The position numbers and the translations under genes were made by a program. This document shows, piece after piece, positions 9,630-18,112 of a stretch of DNA of 64,000 nt; the stretch's first letter is position 1, and every line of letters starts with the position of its first letter. Under the pieces are notes generated by a model. That model saw only the letters and a list, made by a program, of their open reading frames with translations, was not told where the DNA came from and ran no database searches. This DNA comes from Serratia proteamaculans (lineage in GTDB: Bacteria > Pseudomonadota > Gammaproteobacteria > Enterobacterales > Enterobacteriaceae), in NCBI RefSeq assembly GCF_008830365.1, contig NZ_WBKI01000003.1, positions 248,001 through 312,000 of the forward strand, in the 5' to 3' direction.

Positions 9630-10258
9630 GATGCTTCTCCTGCCTGCGTCACGCGGTTGGTCAGGGTCGGCAGACCGGCGGCACGCACCGTCACTTCGTC
9701 CCCGGGTTTGATCTCAACCCGCTGGTGCGGCGTGCCGATCAGCACCGCATCACCCGGCTGCAGGGTAATAAAATCGCTGATGGCGGCGATCAGTTCCGGC
9801 ACCGAACGCAGCAGATCGGCCGTCGACCAACGATCTTGTTCCACGCCGTTGATTTCGGTGATGATTTCCAGCTTACCGGTGGTCGCCAACTGGCCGAGAT
9901 CCCCCAGCGGACAGAAACCGTCGCGGCATTTCGCTTTGATCGCCGGGCGGTAAAAGCTGCTTTCCGGCAGGCTGATGTCATTGGCCAGCGCATAACCGGC
10001 CAGATAGTCGGCCACCCGTTCGGCCGGCACCTTGCGCGCGGTATTACCAATCACCACCGCCAGCGTCGCGCCGCTCTGCACTTGCTCACCGGCAGGAAAC
10101 GGGATCGCCCCGCCGTTAGCGAGGTAGGTATTACGCGGTTTGATAAACCACACCGGGGTCTTGGGTGGGGTTTTATAAGGTGGCTGATGGAACGCCTGAT
10201 CCCAGGCATCCATCTGGCTGCGGTGATTCAACGCGACGGAAAATACAGTGCCTTTCAT
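9626..10258 (-). CDS. hpaG1: HpaG N-terminal-type subunit: 5-oxopent-3-ene-1,2,5-tricarboxylate decarboxylase
   Basis: A 210-residue FAH-fold protein matching the N-terminal half of fused HpaG. It has VALNHRSQMDAWDQAFHQPPYK, SGATLAVVIGNTARKVPAER and GDAVLIGTPHQRVEIKPGDEV. The ATG at 10258 is preceded by AAGGAGT at 7 nt; an upstream in-frame ATG would add 14 unconserved residues. It is the first gene of the long hpa operon, divergent from hpaR. Confidence 0.92.
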   Translation of the reverse strand: MKGTVFSVALNHRSQMDAWDQAFHQPPYKTPPKTPVWFIKPRNTYLANGGAIPFPAGEQVQSGATLAVVIGNTARKVPAERVADYLAGYALANDISLPESSFYRPAIKAKCRDGFCPLGDLGQLATTGKLEIITEINGVEQDRWSTADLLRSVPELIAAISDFITLQPGDAVLIGTPHQRVEIKPGDEVTVRAAGLPTLTNRVTQAGEAS

Positions 10259-10295
10259 GCAAACTCCTTTCAATGACAGAACATGACAACCGGCA

Positions 10296-10313
10296 TTCAT
10301 TAATATGTTAATG
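10296..10313. promoter_or_regulatory. candidate HpaR operator (TCATTAA-TATG-TTAATGA)
   Basis: Perfect 7-bp arms with a 4-nt spacer lie 38 bp upstream of the hpaG1 start, a position suited to repression of the hpaG promoter. A similar TTAA-TATR-TTAA core recurs at 15921-15942 and 22887-22900, outside the hpa cluster. Confidence 0.45.
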
Positions 10314-10362
10314 ATTACTTTTATACGCTGTTCAGCTTTTACGCAACGCGGGAGGATTGATT

Positions 10363-10378
10363 TGTGATCGTGATAACA
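10363..10378. promoter_or_regulatory. CRP-like binding site
   Basis: TGTGATCGTGATAACA matches the TGTGA-N6-TCACA consensus at 9 of 10 defined positions, about 105 bp upstream of hpaG1. Catabolite control of the hpa meta operon through CRP is known in E. coli; use of this site is inferred. Confidence 0.55.
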
Positions 10379-10582
10379 AAATATTCACAAATTGCGAACA
10401 TTAGCGTGATTATTCAACGCATTAATCAATTTAAGGCGATTTTTTCACCCGTATCTACATTTTCGCTTTATCCGTCGGGGTAAACTTGGCTACTATTAAG
10501 TTATTAATAAATCCAGGCCGTTCATTGCATCCCTGCGTTCGGCACCGGAATAACGAACACCTTGATAGCTAAGGCCAAATCT

Positions 10583-11035
10583 ATGCATGAATCCTTAACC
10601 ATTGCCCTGCTGCAGGCGCGTGAAACCGCCATGGGCTTTTTCCGCCCGATCCTGAAAAGCCATAATCTGACCGAGCAGCAGTGGCGCATCATTCGCGTGT
10701 TGGCCAACAGCCGTTCAATTGAGTTCCACGAGTTGGCGGCAGAAACCTGCATTCTGCGCCCCAGCCTGACCGGCATCTTGTCGCGCATGGAACGCGACAA
10801 GCTGATTTTCCGCCTGAAGCCGGTTAACGATCAGCGCAAGCTTTACGTTTCGCTGACCCAGCAAGGCCAAGAGCTGTATGAGGTGGCGCGGCATCAGGTG
10901 GAGCAGGGCTACGGTGAGATTGAAGCCGCGTTTTCGCAGCAGAAGATGGAACAACTGATGACGCTGCTGGACGAACTGATCCGGCTTGGCGACAAACTGC
11001 CCGCCAACGTGACCGCCCATCCAACAAAGAAATGA
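10583..11035 (+). CDS. hpaR: MarR-family repressor HpaR of the 4-HPA meta-cleavage operon
   Basis: A 150-residue MarR regulator beginning MHESLTIALLQARETAMGFF and matching E. coli HpaR. The winged helix spans roughly residues 40-100 (LTEQQWRIIRVLANSRSIEF, RPSLTGILSRMERDKLIFR). It represses the hpaG operon until an aromatic inducer (4-HPA, 3-HPA or homoprotocatechuate) binds. The ATG at 10583 is chosen over one 7 codons upstream because it reproduces the known N-terminus. Confidence 0.94.
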   Translation: MHESLTIALLQARETAMGFFRPILKSHNLTEQQWRIIRVLANSRSIEFHELAAETCILRPSLTGILSRMERDKLIFRLKPVNDQRKLYVSLTQQGQELYEVARHQVEQGYGEIEAAFSQQKMEQLMTLLDELIRLGDKLPANVTAHPTKK

Positions 11036-11090
11036 TCCTTCCGACTATCTCCTCTAATTAATTGGCGTTGCAGCCAACAACGCTGCGATG

Positions 11091-11882
11091 TCAAGAAAGA
11101 AGAGGATGCGCCTCGGGGAGTAATGCGCCGCCGTCCACCACCAGCGTTTGGCCGGTGATATAGGCCGCCGCCGGTGAGGCGAGAAACACCATCGCCGCCG
11201 CAATGTCTTCCGGCTCTCCCAGCCGCCCTAGCGGTACCGCTGCGGCAATCGCCTGATTGACCGCAGCGCCCCCCAGATTAGCCATCGCCGGTGTGCGGAT
11301 CATCCCCGGCTCCACGCCGTTGACCCGTATCCCCGCCCCCGCCAACTCCAGCGCCGCCGCGCGAATAAAACCGTTCACCCCGGCTTTCGAGGCGGCATAG
11401 TGTGCCAGCCCCGGATAAGCCACCCGCGGCCCGGTGACCGACGAGGTCACCAGAATGCTGCCACCGCCCTGACGCTGCATCCACGGCAACGCCGCCTGTG
11501 CCAGAAAAAACGGTGCCATCAGATTGACGCTCAGCGTGCGTTGCAACAGCACCGCGTCAATCTCGGCGAAGGGAGTCAGCGGGAAGTAGGCCGCGTTGTG
11601 GACGACCACGTCCAGCCGCTTATACCCTTGGCCTACCTCTGCCACCCGTTCGGCAACCTGCCCCGGATCGGCCAGATCACAGGCCATTGCCTGTACCCGC
11701 CAACCTTGTTGTTGCAGAATTTCCGCCTCATCCTGCGCCTTCTGCAGTTGCAGATCCGCCAGTACCACCGTGGCCCCCAGCCGGGCAAAGGCGCTGACAA
11801 TCGCCAACCCGATGCCCTGCGCGCCGCCGGTCACCAGCACCACCTGGCCGCTAAAGGCATCGGCCGCATATGGTGTCTTCAT
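11091..11882 (-). CDS. short-chain dehydrogenase/reductase (SDR)
   Basis: A 263-residue classical SDR. It has the TGGAQGIG cofactor motif at 18-25, HNAAY near 95-99, catalytic Ser147/148, and Tyr162-x3-Lys166. Asp43 at the end of beta2 suggests NAD preference. The substrate is unknown. It is the last gene of a five-gene minus-strand operon, starting 4 nt after the MoaF-like gene. The Klebsiella monoamine-regulated moaEF pair is also, as I recall, an SDR-like plus MoaF arrangement, which hints at amine-derived alcohols or aldehydes. Confidence 0.85.
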   Translation of the reverse strand: MKTPYAADAFSGQVVLVTGGAQGIGLAIVSAFARLGATVVLADLQLQKAQDEAEILQQQGWRVQAMACDLADPGQVAERVAEVGQGYKRLDVVVHNAAYFPLTPFAEIDAVLLQRTLSVNLMAPFFLAQAALPWMQRQGGGSILVTSSVTGPRVAYPGLAHYAASKAGVNGFIRAAALELAGAGIRVNGVEPGMIRTPAMANLGGAAVNQAIAAAVPLGRLGEPEDIAAAMVFLASPAAAYITGQTLVVDGGALLPEAHPLLS

Positions 11883-11886
11883 CGGC

Positions 11887-12684
11887 CTATCCCCGTGGAT
11901 GACGCGTGGTATTCAGCACCTGGGCGTGGGCACCGACGGCAAAATTGCTCAGCGCACTGAAGTCACTGCCCTGATAACCGAGGATCTTGCCGTCGGTACG
12001 CATGCCCTGCAGATCGATCATCACCACGCCCAGCGTCGGCACGATCTTCTCGCGCCACACGAACAGGTAGAGCTGTTCGGCCACCCTCACGTAATGACAG
12101 CGATCGACATCCGCCAGCCCTTTCTCTACCCCGTCCAGGCACTGCCAGGCATAGAAATTGTCGTTCAGGTAAATGTGTTCATAGCGTTCGGTCGGGCTGT
12201 AGGTGTACATATTGCGCATGCCGATTAACTCATCGGTGAACTGTGGCGGCGCAACGGTGGCATCATCCAGCGTGCCAAAGTGGAACTCCGCATTGACCGC
12301 CGTCAGCGGCAGTCCCTGCTCAACCCGGCTGAAGGCATCCAGTCGTGTCTGCTGCTCATCCGGCAACTGGCCGTAGACTGCAGTGAAATTGCCCTGATTA
12401 CGATCGCACACTAGCGTAATACTGGCGTTGTCCTGCGCAGGATCGAGAAAATCGATAAACAGAATCCCGGGGCGAATGCTGGTGGCACGATAAGCGATGC
12501 CCCGGTACTCACCCCAGCTCAGCGTCTGCTGATCGACGAAATGACAGCACAGCGTTTCCCCGTCGGCAAAGCGCAGTGCCAGCGTGGTGCCGCTCAGGCC
12601 GTGTTGTTGTTCCAGCGTATTGCTGTGCGGCGCAAAGCCTTCCGCCAGCGCGCCCACCTGAATAAATACCGCTTCTGAACTCAT
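11887..12684 (-). CDS. MoaF-like protein (monoamine-regulon MoaF family)
   Basis: A 265-residue cytoplasmic protein with two similar beta-rich halves. Features are LRFADGETLCCHFVDQQTLS, YRGIAYRATSIRPGILFIDF and YEHIYLNDNFYAWQCLDGVE. I recognise it as MoaF-like (often mislabelled as molybdenum cofactor biosynthesis F). The family is lipocalin-like and its biochemical role is not established. The ATG at 12684 has an AAGGAG site; the frame open upstream overlaps the SDR gene and is not likely coding. It lies between two SDR genes of one operon. Confidence 0.7.
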   Translation of the reverse strand: MSSEAVFIQVGALAEGFAPHSNTLEQQHGLSGTTLALRFADGETLCCHFVDQQTLSWGEYRGIAYRATSIRPGILFIDFLDPAQDNASITLVCDRNQGNFTAVYGQLPDEQQTRLDAFSRVEQGLPLTAVNAEFHFGTLDDATVAPPQFTDELIGMRNMYTYSPTERYEHIYLNDNFYAWQCLDGVEKGLADVDRCHYVRVAEQLYLFVWREKIVPTLGVVMIDLQGMRTDGKILGYQGSDFSALSNFAVGAHAQVLNTTRHPRG

Positions 12685-12694
12685 TTGATGCTCC

Positions 12695-13477
12695 TTAAAG
12701 GGAAGTGAAAGCCAATGTCGGCACGTCGACGATGGTTGAGCCGCCGTCGGCCACCAGCGCCGCGCCGGTAATAATTGATGCCTCTGGCGAACAGAGAAAA
12801 CGGCAGATGCCGGCGATTTCTTCGGCACTGGCCGGGCGGCGTAACGGCACGTCGCGGCACACCCGCTGGTAGGCTTGTTCCAGCGTCAGTTGGTGCGCGG
12901 CCATCAACGGCTGCATCTCTTCATCCGCCATCGGCGTCGTCACCCAACCAGGGCACACCGCGTTGGCGCGCACCCCCAGCGGGCCGTAGTCACGGGCGAT
13001 AGATCGCATCAGCCCGATCAGCGCATGTTTGGCAGTCACATAGCCGCAGACTTCCGGCCCGGCTGCCAATGAAGCAATAGAGGCGACAAACAGCAGGTTG
13101 CCACCGCTTTTCACCAGCTCCGGCAGGCAGGCACGGGCGCTGGCAAAGGCGCTGTTGAGGTTGCTGTCCAGCGCCTGACGCCAGTCATCGTCACCAATCT
13201 CGGTAATACGCCCCAACCCCATGCCGCCGGCGCAGCCGATCAGGCAGTCGATGCGCCCGGCCTGTTGCAAAATGGCCGGCAGCAGCAGGTTTCGCCAACA
13301 CTCCCCGCTGGCGGCATCGCCGACCAACGCCTGAGCGCCAATCTCATCGGCCAGCGCGGCCAGCGGTTCACGGCGGCGCCCGATGATAAACACCCGATCG
13401 CCGTGGGCTGCCAGTAACCGGGCGCAGGCGGCCCCCACGCCGGTGCCGCCACCGGTAATCACCACCACTCTACTCAT
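12695..13477 (-). CDS. short-chain dehydrogenase/reductase (SDR)
   Basis: A 260-residue SDR with TGGGTGVG at 8-15, Arg34-Arg35 after beta2 (suggesting NADP preference), catalytic Ser133, and Tyr146-x3-Lys150. The usual NNAG is replaced by GCAGG. The start overlaps the end of the upstream unknown gene by 8 nt and has a GGAG site, so it is translationally coupled. The substrate is not predictable; the operon with an amine/amino-acid permease suggests a catabolic role. Confidence 0.85.
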   Translation of the reverse strand: MSRVVVITGGGTGVGAACARLLAAHGDRVFIIGRRREPLAALADEIGAQALVGDAASGECWRNLLLPAILQQAGRIDCLIGCAGGMGLGRITEIGDDDWRQALDSNLNSAFASARACLPELVKSGGNLLFVASIASLAAGPEVCGYVTAKHALIGLMRSIARDYGPLGVRANAVCPGWVTTPMADEEMQPLMAAHQLTLEQAYQRVCRDVPLRRPASAEEIAGICRFLCSPEASIITGAALVADGGSTIVDVPTLAFTSL

Positions 13478-14057
13478 CGATTTTCTCCATCAATTGGCCG
13501 ATCATCAGCAGGCTGCTGAGCAGCAACCGCCGTTGCTCCGGCTCCAGCCGCAGATAGCGACGACCGGCGGGCAAACGGCTGACCACTTCCGACGCGGCAA
13601 AATGTTCGATCTCCAACCGCCAACGACCGGCAACCACCGTCAGTTGAATACGGTGAAAATCAAGTTGCTCCAGCGTTTGGCCGATCTGCGGATAACGCTG
13701 CAGGGCGGCGATCACCCGTTGCGCCGTTGCGTCATTCCGGCTGGCGCGATAAACCACACCGCTTCGCCGTAACCATCCCCCGGCGGTAATACGCAGCGTC
13801 AGCGGCTCTGTCAGCCGACAGTCCCCCTGCCGTTGAAAACGCTGAGTGACGATATGTGCCATAAACAGCGCGCTAACCTGTTCGCTGATGTCAATAACCG
13901 GCCCCTGTGGCAACGTCAGCCGCAGCAGGCACGGCGTAACGCGCTCGCAGGCATAGGGCTGCAGGTTGTTCGCCAGGCGGCTGAGGGTCACTCCCGGCTG
14001 ATAGCCTGTCGGGGAACGCTGCCAGAGGCGGTTAAGTGAGGGAAGTAAGCCGATCAA
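13470..14057 (-). CDS. unknown protein, TTG start, in permease-SDR operon
   Basis: A 195-residue protein not confidently recognised (possibly the DUF3156 type, from weak memory). The best start is TTG at 14057: a GAGGAGG site sits 6 nt upstream, inside the 3' end of the permease gene, which it overlaps by 26 nt. An ATG at 14111 would extend it by 18 residues with no good site. The sequence is Arg-rich and without signal peptide or membrane segments (YACERVTPCLLRLTLPQGPV, HRIQLTVVAGRWRLEIEHFA). Its conserved operon position suggests a role with the permease. Confidence 0.7.
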   Translation of the reverse strand: MIGLLPSLNRLWQRSPTGYQPGVTLSRLANNLQPYACERVTPCLLRLTLPQGPVIDISEQVSALFMAHIVTQRFQRQGDCRLTEPLTLRITAGGWLRRSGVVYRASRNDATAQRVIAALQRYPQIGQTLEQLDFHRIQLTVVAGRWRLEIEHFAASEVVSRLPAGRRYLRLEPEQRRLLLSSLLMIGQLMEKIDE

Positions 14058-15525
14058 ACTGCGCCTCCTCGTTTTCTCCCTTGGCAAAAGCGGTTTCCAG
14101 CACCTGCTCAACCGGCACCGGTTTGAACGGGTTGACCTTCTGTACGCACAGGGTCCAAAACAGCGCGTAAGCGGCTGTCAGGCCAATCATGATGCTAAAA
14201 GGGATGTACACCGCGCGCGGGTTCATGCCTGGCGGAGTGATATAGATAATCGCCAGCACGATACCGACGCTGGAGACGATTTGCGGCAGCGGGAACCAGG
14301 GCGATTTGTAGGCACGCGGCAGATCCGGACGGCGGATCCGCAGGATCACCACTGAGCAGGTCACCAGCAGGTAGGCCACGCCCCAGGCGCACACCGCCGC
14401 CAGCACCAGCGGGATAATGCGATCGAGATCGCCCTGGATGGCGAAGGCGTGCACACAGGGGATCAACACCGCCACCAGGATCCCCACCACCGGGGTTTTA
14501 AAACGCGGATGCAGATAAGCGAAGATGCGCGGCAGCGCGCCATCCAGCGCCATGCCGTAGAGAATACGCGGCACCGCCGCCATCAGCGTATTGATGGTCG
14601 CGGCCCCGGCCAGCAGCAGCCCGATGCCCAGCCAGTATTTGCCGAATTCCCCCATCACCTGGCCGGCAAAGGCCGGAATGGCCATCGGCGTGTCCAGCAG
14701 ATGAACGCCATTGGCGGCATCCACCAGCACGTTTTCCACCTGGTGGCTGAGCGCTGCGCCGTATAACGCCATGCAGACCGCTACGCCACATAACCCCAGC
14801 GACATGGCTCGCGGGATCACGCTGGCGGAGCGTTTGATCTCCGGTGCCATTGGCGTGACCAGTTCGCAGCCGACGAACATAAACATCGCCATACCGATCA
14901 GGCTGAATACCGCAAACGGATCGTTCAGGCTCAGCGTGCTGCCGAACCAGCCTTCCAGCGGTACCGCATGCGGTGACAACAGCCCGGCAATGCCGAAGAT
15001 CACCAGCGTGCTCCACATGGCGAAGGTCAGCACAATCTCCGCTTTACCGAACGCCTCAATGCCGAAGGCGTTGAGTATGCCGAACACGATCACCAGCCCA
15101 ACCCCGACCATCCAGGAGGCATTGTGGGTTTCCATCAGGGTGTTGAGGTGCTCGAAATTCACCAGCGCCATGATGCCGGAGAGTATGGTTTCGGCGGTAC
15201 CGGCAAAGATATGCACAATCAGGTAGGCCGACAGCGCGCCGGTAATGGCAAAAAAGCGCCCCATGCCGCAGGCAATGTAGTCATAGACCGAGCCTGAGGT
15301 CGGCAGGATCGCCGCCGCTTCCGAGAAAGTCGTGAGCTGCGCCTGCATCATGATAAAGGCGATCAGCATCGCCAGTGCGAAGGTGTCGCCGCCGATGCCA
15401 AAACCGCTGGTGACGGTAAGGATCACCGGGCTGGCCATAATCACCCCGACCGAACTGGCCAGCGTGGTGGGGAATCCGACCTTGCCCCGCTCAAGATGGG
15501 CGTGAAGCCGCGACGACAGGTTCAT
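14032..15525 (-). CDS. APC-superfamily amino acid/amine permease
   Basis: A 497-residue inner-membrane transporter with about 12 segments and the APC signature in helix 1 (VGVIMASPVILTVTSGFGIG). FMFVGCELVTPMAPEIKRSA, near the middle, is the helix-6 substrate region. It is the first gene of the minus-strand operon leading into the unknown, SDR and MoaF-like genes. The substrate is not readable; amines or amino acids are plausible. An AGAGGAAA site precedes the ATG. Confidence 0.88.
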   Translation of the reverse strand: MNLSSRLHAHLERGKVGFPTTLASSVGVIMASPVILTVTSGFGIGGDTFALAMLIAFIMMQAQLTTFSEAAAILPTSGSVYDYIACGMGRFFAITGALSAYLIVHIFAGTAETILSGIMALVNFEHLNTLMETHNASWMVGVGLVIVFGILNAFGIEAFGKAEIVLTFAMWSTLVIFGIAGLLSPHAVPLEGWFGSTLSLNDPFAVFSLIGMAMFMFVGCELVTPMAPEIKRSASVIPRAMSLGLCGVAVCMALYGAALSHQVENVLVDAANGVHLLDTPMAIPAFAGQVMGEFGKYWLGIGLLLAGAATINTLMAAVPRILYGMALDGALPRIFAYLHPRFKTPVVGILVAVLIPCVHAFAIQGDLDRIIPLVLAAVCAWGVAYLLVTCSVVILRIRRPDLPRAYKSPWFPLPQIVSSVGIVLAIIYITPPGMNPRAVYIPFSIMIGLTAAYALFWTLCVQKVNPFKPVPVEQVLETAFAKGENEEAQFDRLTSLT

Positions 15526-15920
15526 GGTTATTTCCTCTTATAGTTTTATCGTTTTGCCCTGATGTTGCATTTGCAGGTTTGGCGTCACCAGTGGCGGCAA
15601 TATCACTATAGAGAGGAAAAGAAAATGCTGACTATCGTCCTTAAGAACGAGAGGATTTGATCGCAAAGCTGCTATTTAGCCTTAGATACCCGGGCCGAGC
15701 CATAGCTTTTTCGTCTTACCTTTTTAGTCCGGCCAGCCGTTATGGTTTTAGCCGGCGTGAAAGGATTTCCAGAGAAGAATAAGCGCTGCTGTGTTTGTCT
15801 ATCGTTCTTAAGAACGAGCTGTCGATGACGGCCCTGCGGGGTTACAAAAGGGTGATCCGCGGCAGGTGGCACCACGGTAAAAGGGAAATCACTGTAAATT
15901 CAGCGGGAAGGGTACAATTA
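15526..15920. promoter_or_regulatory. permease-operon upstream region with two TTAAGAACGA palindromes
   Basis: No gene is supported here. Two copies of one palindrome are present: 15635-15650 (TCGTCCTTAAGAACGA, one mismatch) and 15802-15817 (TCGTTCTTAAGAACGA, perfect 16 bp). Their centres are 167 bp apart, close to 16 helical turns. They lie 110-290 bp upstream of the permease start and are probably operators for an unidentified regulator, perhaps acting by looping. Confidence 0.6.
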
Positions 15921-15942
15921 TTTCGTTAATATGTTAACGAAA
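15921..15942. promoter_or_regulatory. 22-bp palindrome upstream of luxR-type gene
   Basis: Perfect 9-bp arms TTTCGTTAA / TTAACGAAA surround TATG. It lies about 195 bp upstream of the LuxR-type gene at 16136. The core matches the palindromes at 10296-10313 and 22887-22900. A dimeric regulator site is likely; the regulator is unknown. Confidence 0.5.
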
Positions 15943-16135
15943 CAAGAACACCAAAAGGCCACAGGAGCCATCACCTCCCAATCGCCACCTTGTTATTTAT
16001 GTATTTTATTGCAATCCGGCTCACGTTGTTAATATGTTTTAATTGTGTTGCAAAATTGCTACCGCTATGCTTGTATCGTTCATATATTGACCGCAATAGT
16101 TCTCCAGACAGAATGATAAGGGGAGGAAATGAATC

Positions 16136-16786
16136 ATGCACACCACTGCACCATCCGATGCCTTTATCACGAGCTGTCTGAACACCATCGCTCATCTTAT
16201 CCCGGTGTCCGCCGGGGTATTTTATTTGGTTAATCCGGATCTGCGGCCAGACCATTATATTTTGCATGGCATTTCCGATAACACCCACCAGCAGTATTTG
16301 AATCATTTCCAGCAGATTGATCCGCTTAAACCGGCCAACTTCCACCAGCAGGATATTAATATGGTCGGCATGAGCCCGGCGGCGATCGCCAATAACCGCC
16401 ATTATTATCATGACTTTATGTTGCCCAATCACATGCGCGATATGACGGAGATATTTATCCGCCAGCGTAAACGCATTGTCGCCGGAGTGTCATTGATTCG
16501 CGATACGCCGTTTACCGAGCTGGAGCGCGGTCGCCTGCGGGCGGTGATGCCGCTGATCGAGCTGGCGACCCGCGATCTGCTGCCCGGCGGTGAAGCCCAA
16601 TTGCTGACGGCCAAGGAGCAAGAGATCGTTAATATGGTGCGCGAAGGGGCCAGTAATAAACGCATCGCGCTGAAGTTGGGTATTTCCCTTTCGACGGTGA
16701 AAACCCATATGCGCAATATATTTGCCAAAACCGAAGTCGTAAACCGCACCGAATTGGTCGCCAACAGTTTTATTGCACACGGATGA
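16136..16786 (+). CDS. LuxR-type transcriptional regulator
   Basis: A 216-residue regulator. Residues 1-145 form a PAS/autoinducer-like sensor region (HFQQIDPLKPANFHQQDINM). Residues 155-210 form the GerE/LuxR HTH (LTAKEQEIVNMVREGASNKR, ISLSTVKTHMRNIFAKTEVV). The Trp residues typical of AHL pockets are absent, so it is not an obvious quorum receptor. GGGGAGGA precedes the ATG. It is followed on the same strand by the MFS, amidohydrolase and hydrolase genes, its likely targets. Confidence 0.85.
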   Translation: MHTTAPSDAFITSCLNTIAHLIPVSAGVFYLVNPDLRPDHYILHGISDNTHQQYLNHFQQIDPLKPANFHQQDINMVGMSPAAIANNRHYYHDFMLPNHMRDMTEIFIRQRKRIVAGVSLIRDTPFTELERGRLRAVMPLIELATRDLLPGGEAQLLTAKEQEIVNMVREGASNKRIALKLGISLSTVKTHMRNIFAKTEVVNRTELVANSFIAHG

Positions 16787-16791
16787 TAAAT

Positions 16792-16811
16792 TAAGCCATA
16801 GCAATGGCTTA
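16792..16811 (+). terminator. hairpin after luxR-type gene
   Basis: An 8-bp perfect stem (TAAGCCAT / ATGGCTTA) with a 4-nt loop starts 5 nt after the stop codon. There is no U-run, so it may be a weak terminator or an mRNA 3' end. A second inverted repeat (AATTAA-N5-TTAATT) follows near 16816-16832. Confidence 0.4.
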
Positions 16812-16926
16812 TGACCGATAAATTAAACGCGTTAATTATTCGTCATCAATGGCGCGGTTTCCGCCTGCCTAAAACATGGCATCGCGGGTATATCTGACTC
16901 AGGCTTACCCCGTGGAGATCATTATT

Positions 16927-18099
16927 ATGTCCAGTGATTCTGTTTCTGTGCCCACCGTCGGGGCGGCGCTTCCCTGCCCGCCACGGCTGTTGACCGCCAT
17001 TATCCTCTTTGCCGCCATTGCGCCGGGCATCCTGATGACCGCACCGGCCATAGCCGCGCAGTTGGCCAGCCAATGGCTGCTGACGCCGGCGCAAATCGGC
17101 CATCTGTTTTCTACCGAACTGGGGGCAATGAGCCTGGCCACGCTGCCCGCCTGGTGGTGGATTAGCCGCGTTAACTGGCGCCGGGTGGCAGCACTGGCAG
17201 CGGCCGTGTTTATCGCCGGTAACCTGGCCTCGGTGTGGGTCAGCGATTTCAGCCTGCTGCTGGGGCTACGCTTTGTCGCCTCGCTGGCGGGCGGTACCTT
17301 GATGATCCTGTGTATCACCTGCGCGGCGGGCACCGCCAACCCCAGCCGGGTTTACGCCCTGTGGGTTCTCGGCCAACTGGTGTTGGGCGCGGTCGGGCTG
17401 CTGGTGCTACCGCCGCTGTTCGCCCATTTTGGGTTGATGGCGGTCTATCTGATCCTGGCGGCTATCATGCTGTGCTGCCTGCCGCTGATCGGCTCCTTCC
17501 CCAGCGGGTTTCACCCGGTGCAATCCGCCGCTCATTCCGCCGCCGCACCCCGGCTGCGCAAAATCATCGCCGTACTGTCGGTACTGACCTTTTATATCAG
17601 CCTGAGCGCGGTCTGGACCTTTATCGGCAGCATCGCCGCCGCGGCCGGTCTTTCACCGGTACACAGTGGTCAGGTACTGGCCACCGCCACGCTGTTCGGC
17701 ATCGTCGGTGCCGGCGCTGCCGCTTTGATCAGTGCCGGTCGTGGCGGCAACCGGCTGATTTGGCTGGGTTACGGTTTGCTGCTCGCCGGTATCGCGCTGC
17801 TGATCCGCGAGCCCCTGTTGCTGCGCTTCGCAATGGCGGCGGTGTTATTCAAATTTACCTGGACCTTTGTACTGCCGTTTATTCTGGCCCGCGTCGCCGG
17901 GCTGGATAACAACGGCAAGCTGATGAACAACATCAATCTGGTGATTGGCGGCGGTATGGCGATTGGCCCGACGCTGGCCGGCTACCTGATTGAATCTTCA
18001 GGCGGTTTTGACGCGCTGCTGGTTGGCGCATTGGGCTGCTCACTGCTGTCGTTACTGTTGATTGTGTTGGCTTCACCGCGCGCTCGCCGCGCCGTTTAA
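16927..18099 (+). CDS. MFS transporter
   Basis: A 390-residue transporter with about 12 hydrophobic helices, of a compact MFS type related to cyanate/aromatic-acid permeases (PGILMTAPAIAAQLASQWLL, LGLRFVASLAGGTLMILCIT). The ATG at 16927 has GGAG 9 nt upstream; a frame open from 16876 gives an implausible extension. The gene ends 13 nt before the amidohydrolase gene, so both are likely cotranscribed. It probably imports the amidohydrolase substrate. Confidence 0.8.
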   Translation: MSSDSVSVPTVGAALPCPPRLLTAIILFAAIAPGILMTAPAIAAQLASQWLLTPAQIGHLFSTELGAMSLATLPAWWWISRVNWRRVAALAAAVFIAGNLASVWVSDFSLLLGLRFVASLAGGTLMILCITCAAGTANPSRVYALWVLGQLVLGAVGLLVLPPLFAHFGLMAVYLILAAIMLCCLPLIGSFPSGFHPVQSAAHSAAAPRLRKIIAVLSVLTFYISLSAVWTFIGSIAAAAGLSPVHSGQVLATATLFGIVGAGAAALISAGRGGNRLIWLGYGLLLAGIALLIREPLLLRFAMAAVLFKFTWTFVLPFILARVAGLDNNGKLMNNINLVIGGGMAIGPTLAGYLIESSGGFDALLVGALGCSLLSLLLIVLASPRARRAV

Positions 18100-18112
18100 C
18101 AGGAGTAAAAAG

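Larger units (their letters stand above)
10259..10582. promoter_or_regulatory. hpaG-hpaR divergent control region
   Basis: This 324-bp gene-free region should carry the promoters for the hpaG operon (minus) and hpaR (plus). Visible elements are a palindrome at 10296-10313 (arms TCATTAA / TTAATGA around TATG), a CRP-like site at 10363-10378, and a 10-bp palindrome TTATTAATAA at 10501-10510. The palindromes are reasonable HpaR operators because MarR-family repressors bind short AT-rich inverted repeats. That assignment is inference. Confidence 0.6.

Noticed and set aside
15672-15875. 67-codon minus-strand frame upstream of the permease operon
   Set aside because: No ribosome site, basic low-information composition, and it overlaps the candidate operator palindrome at 15802-15817.
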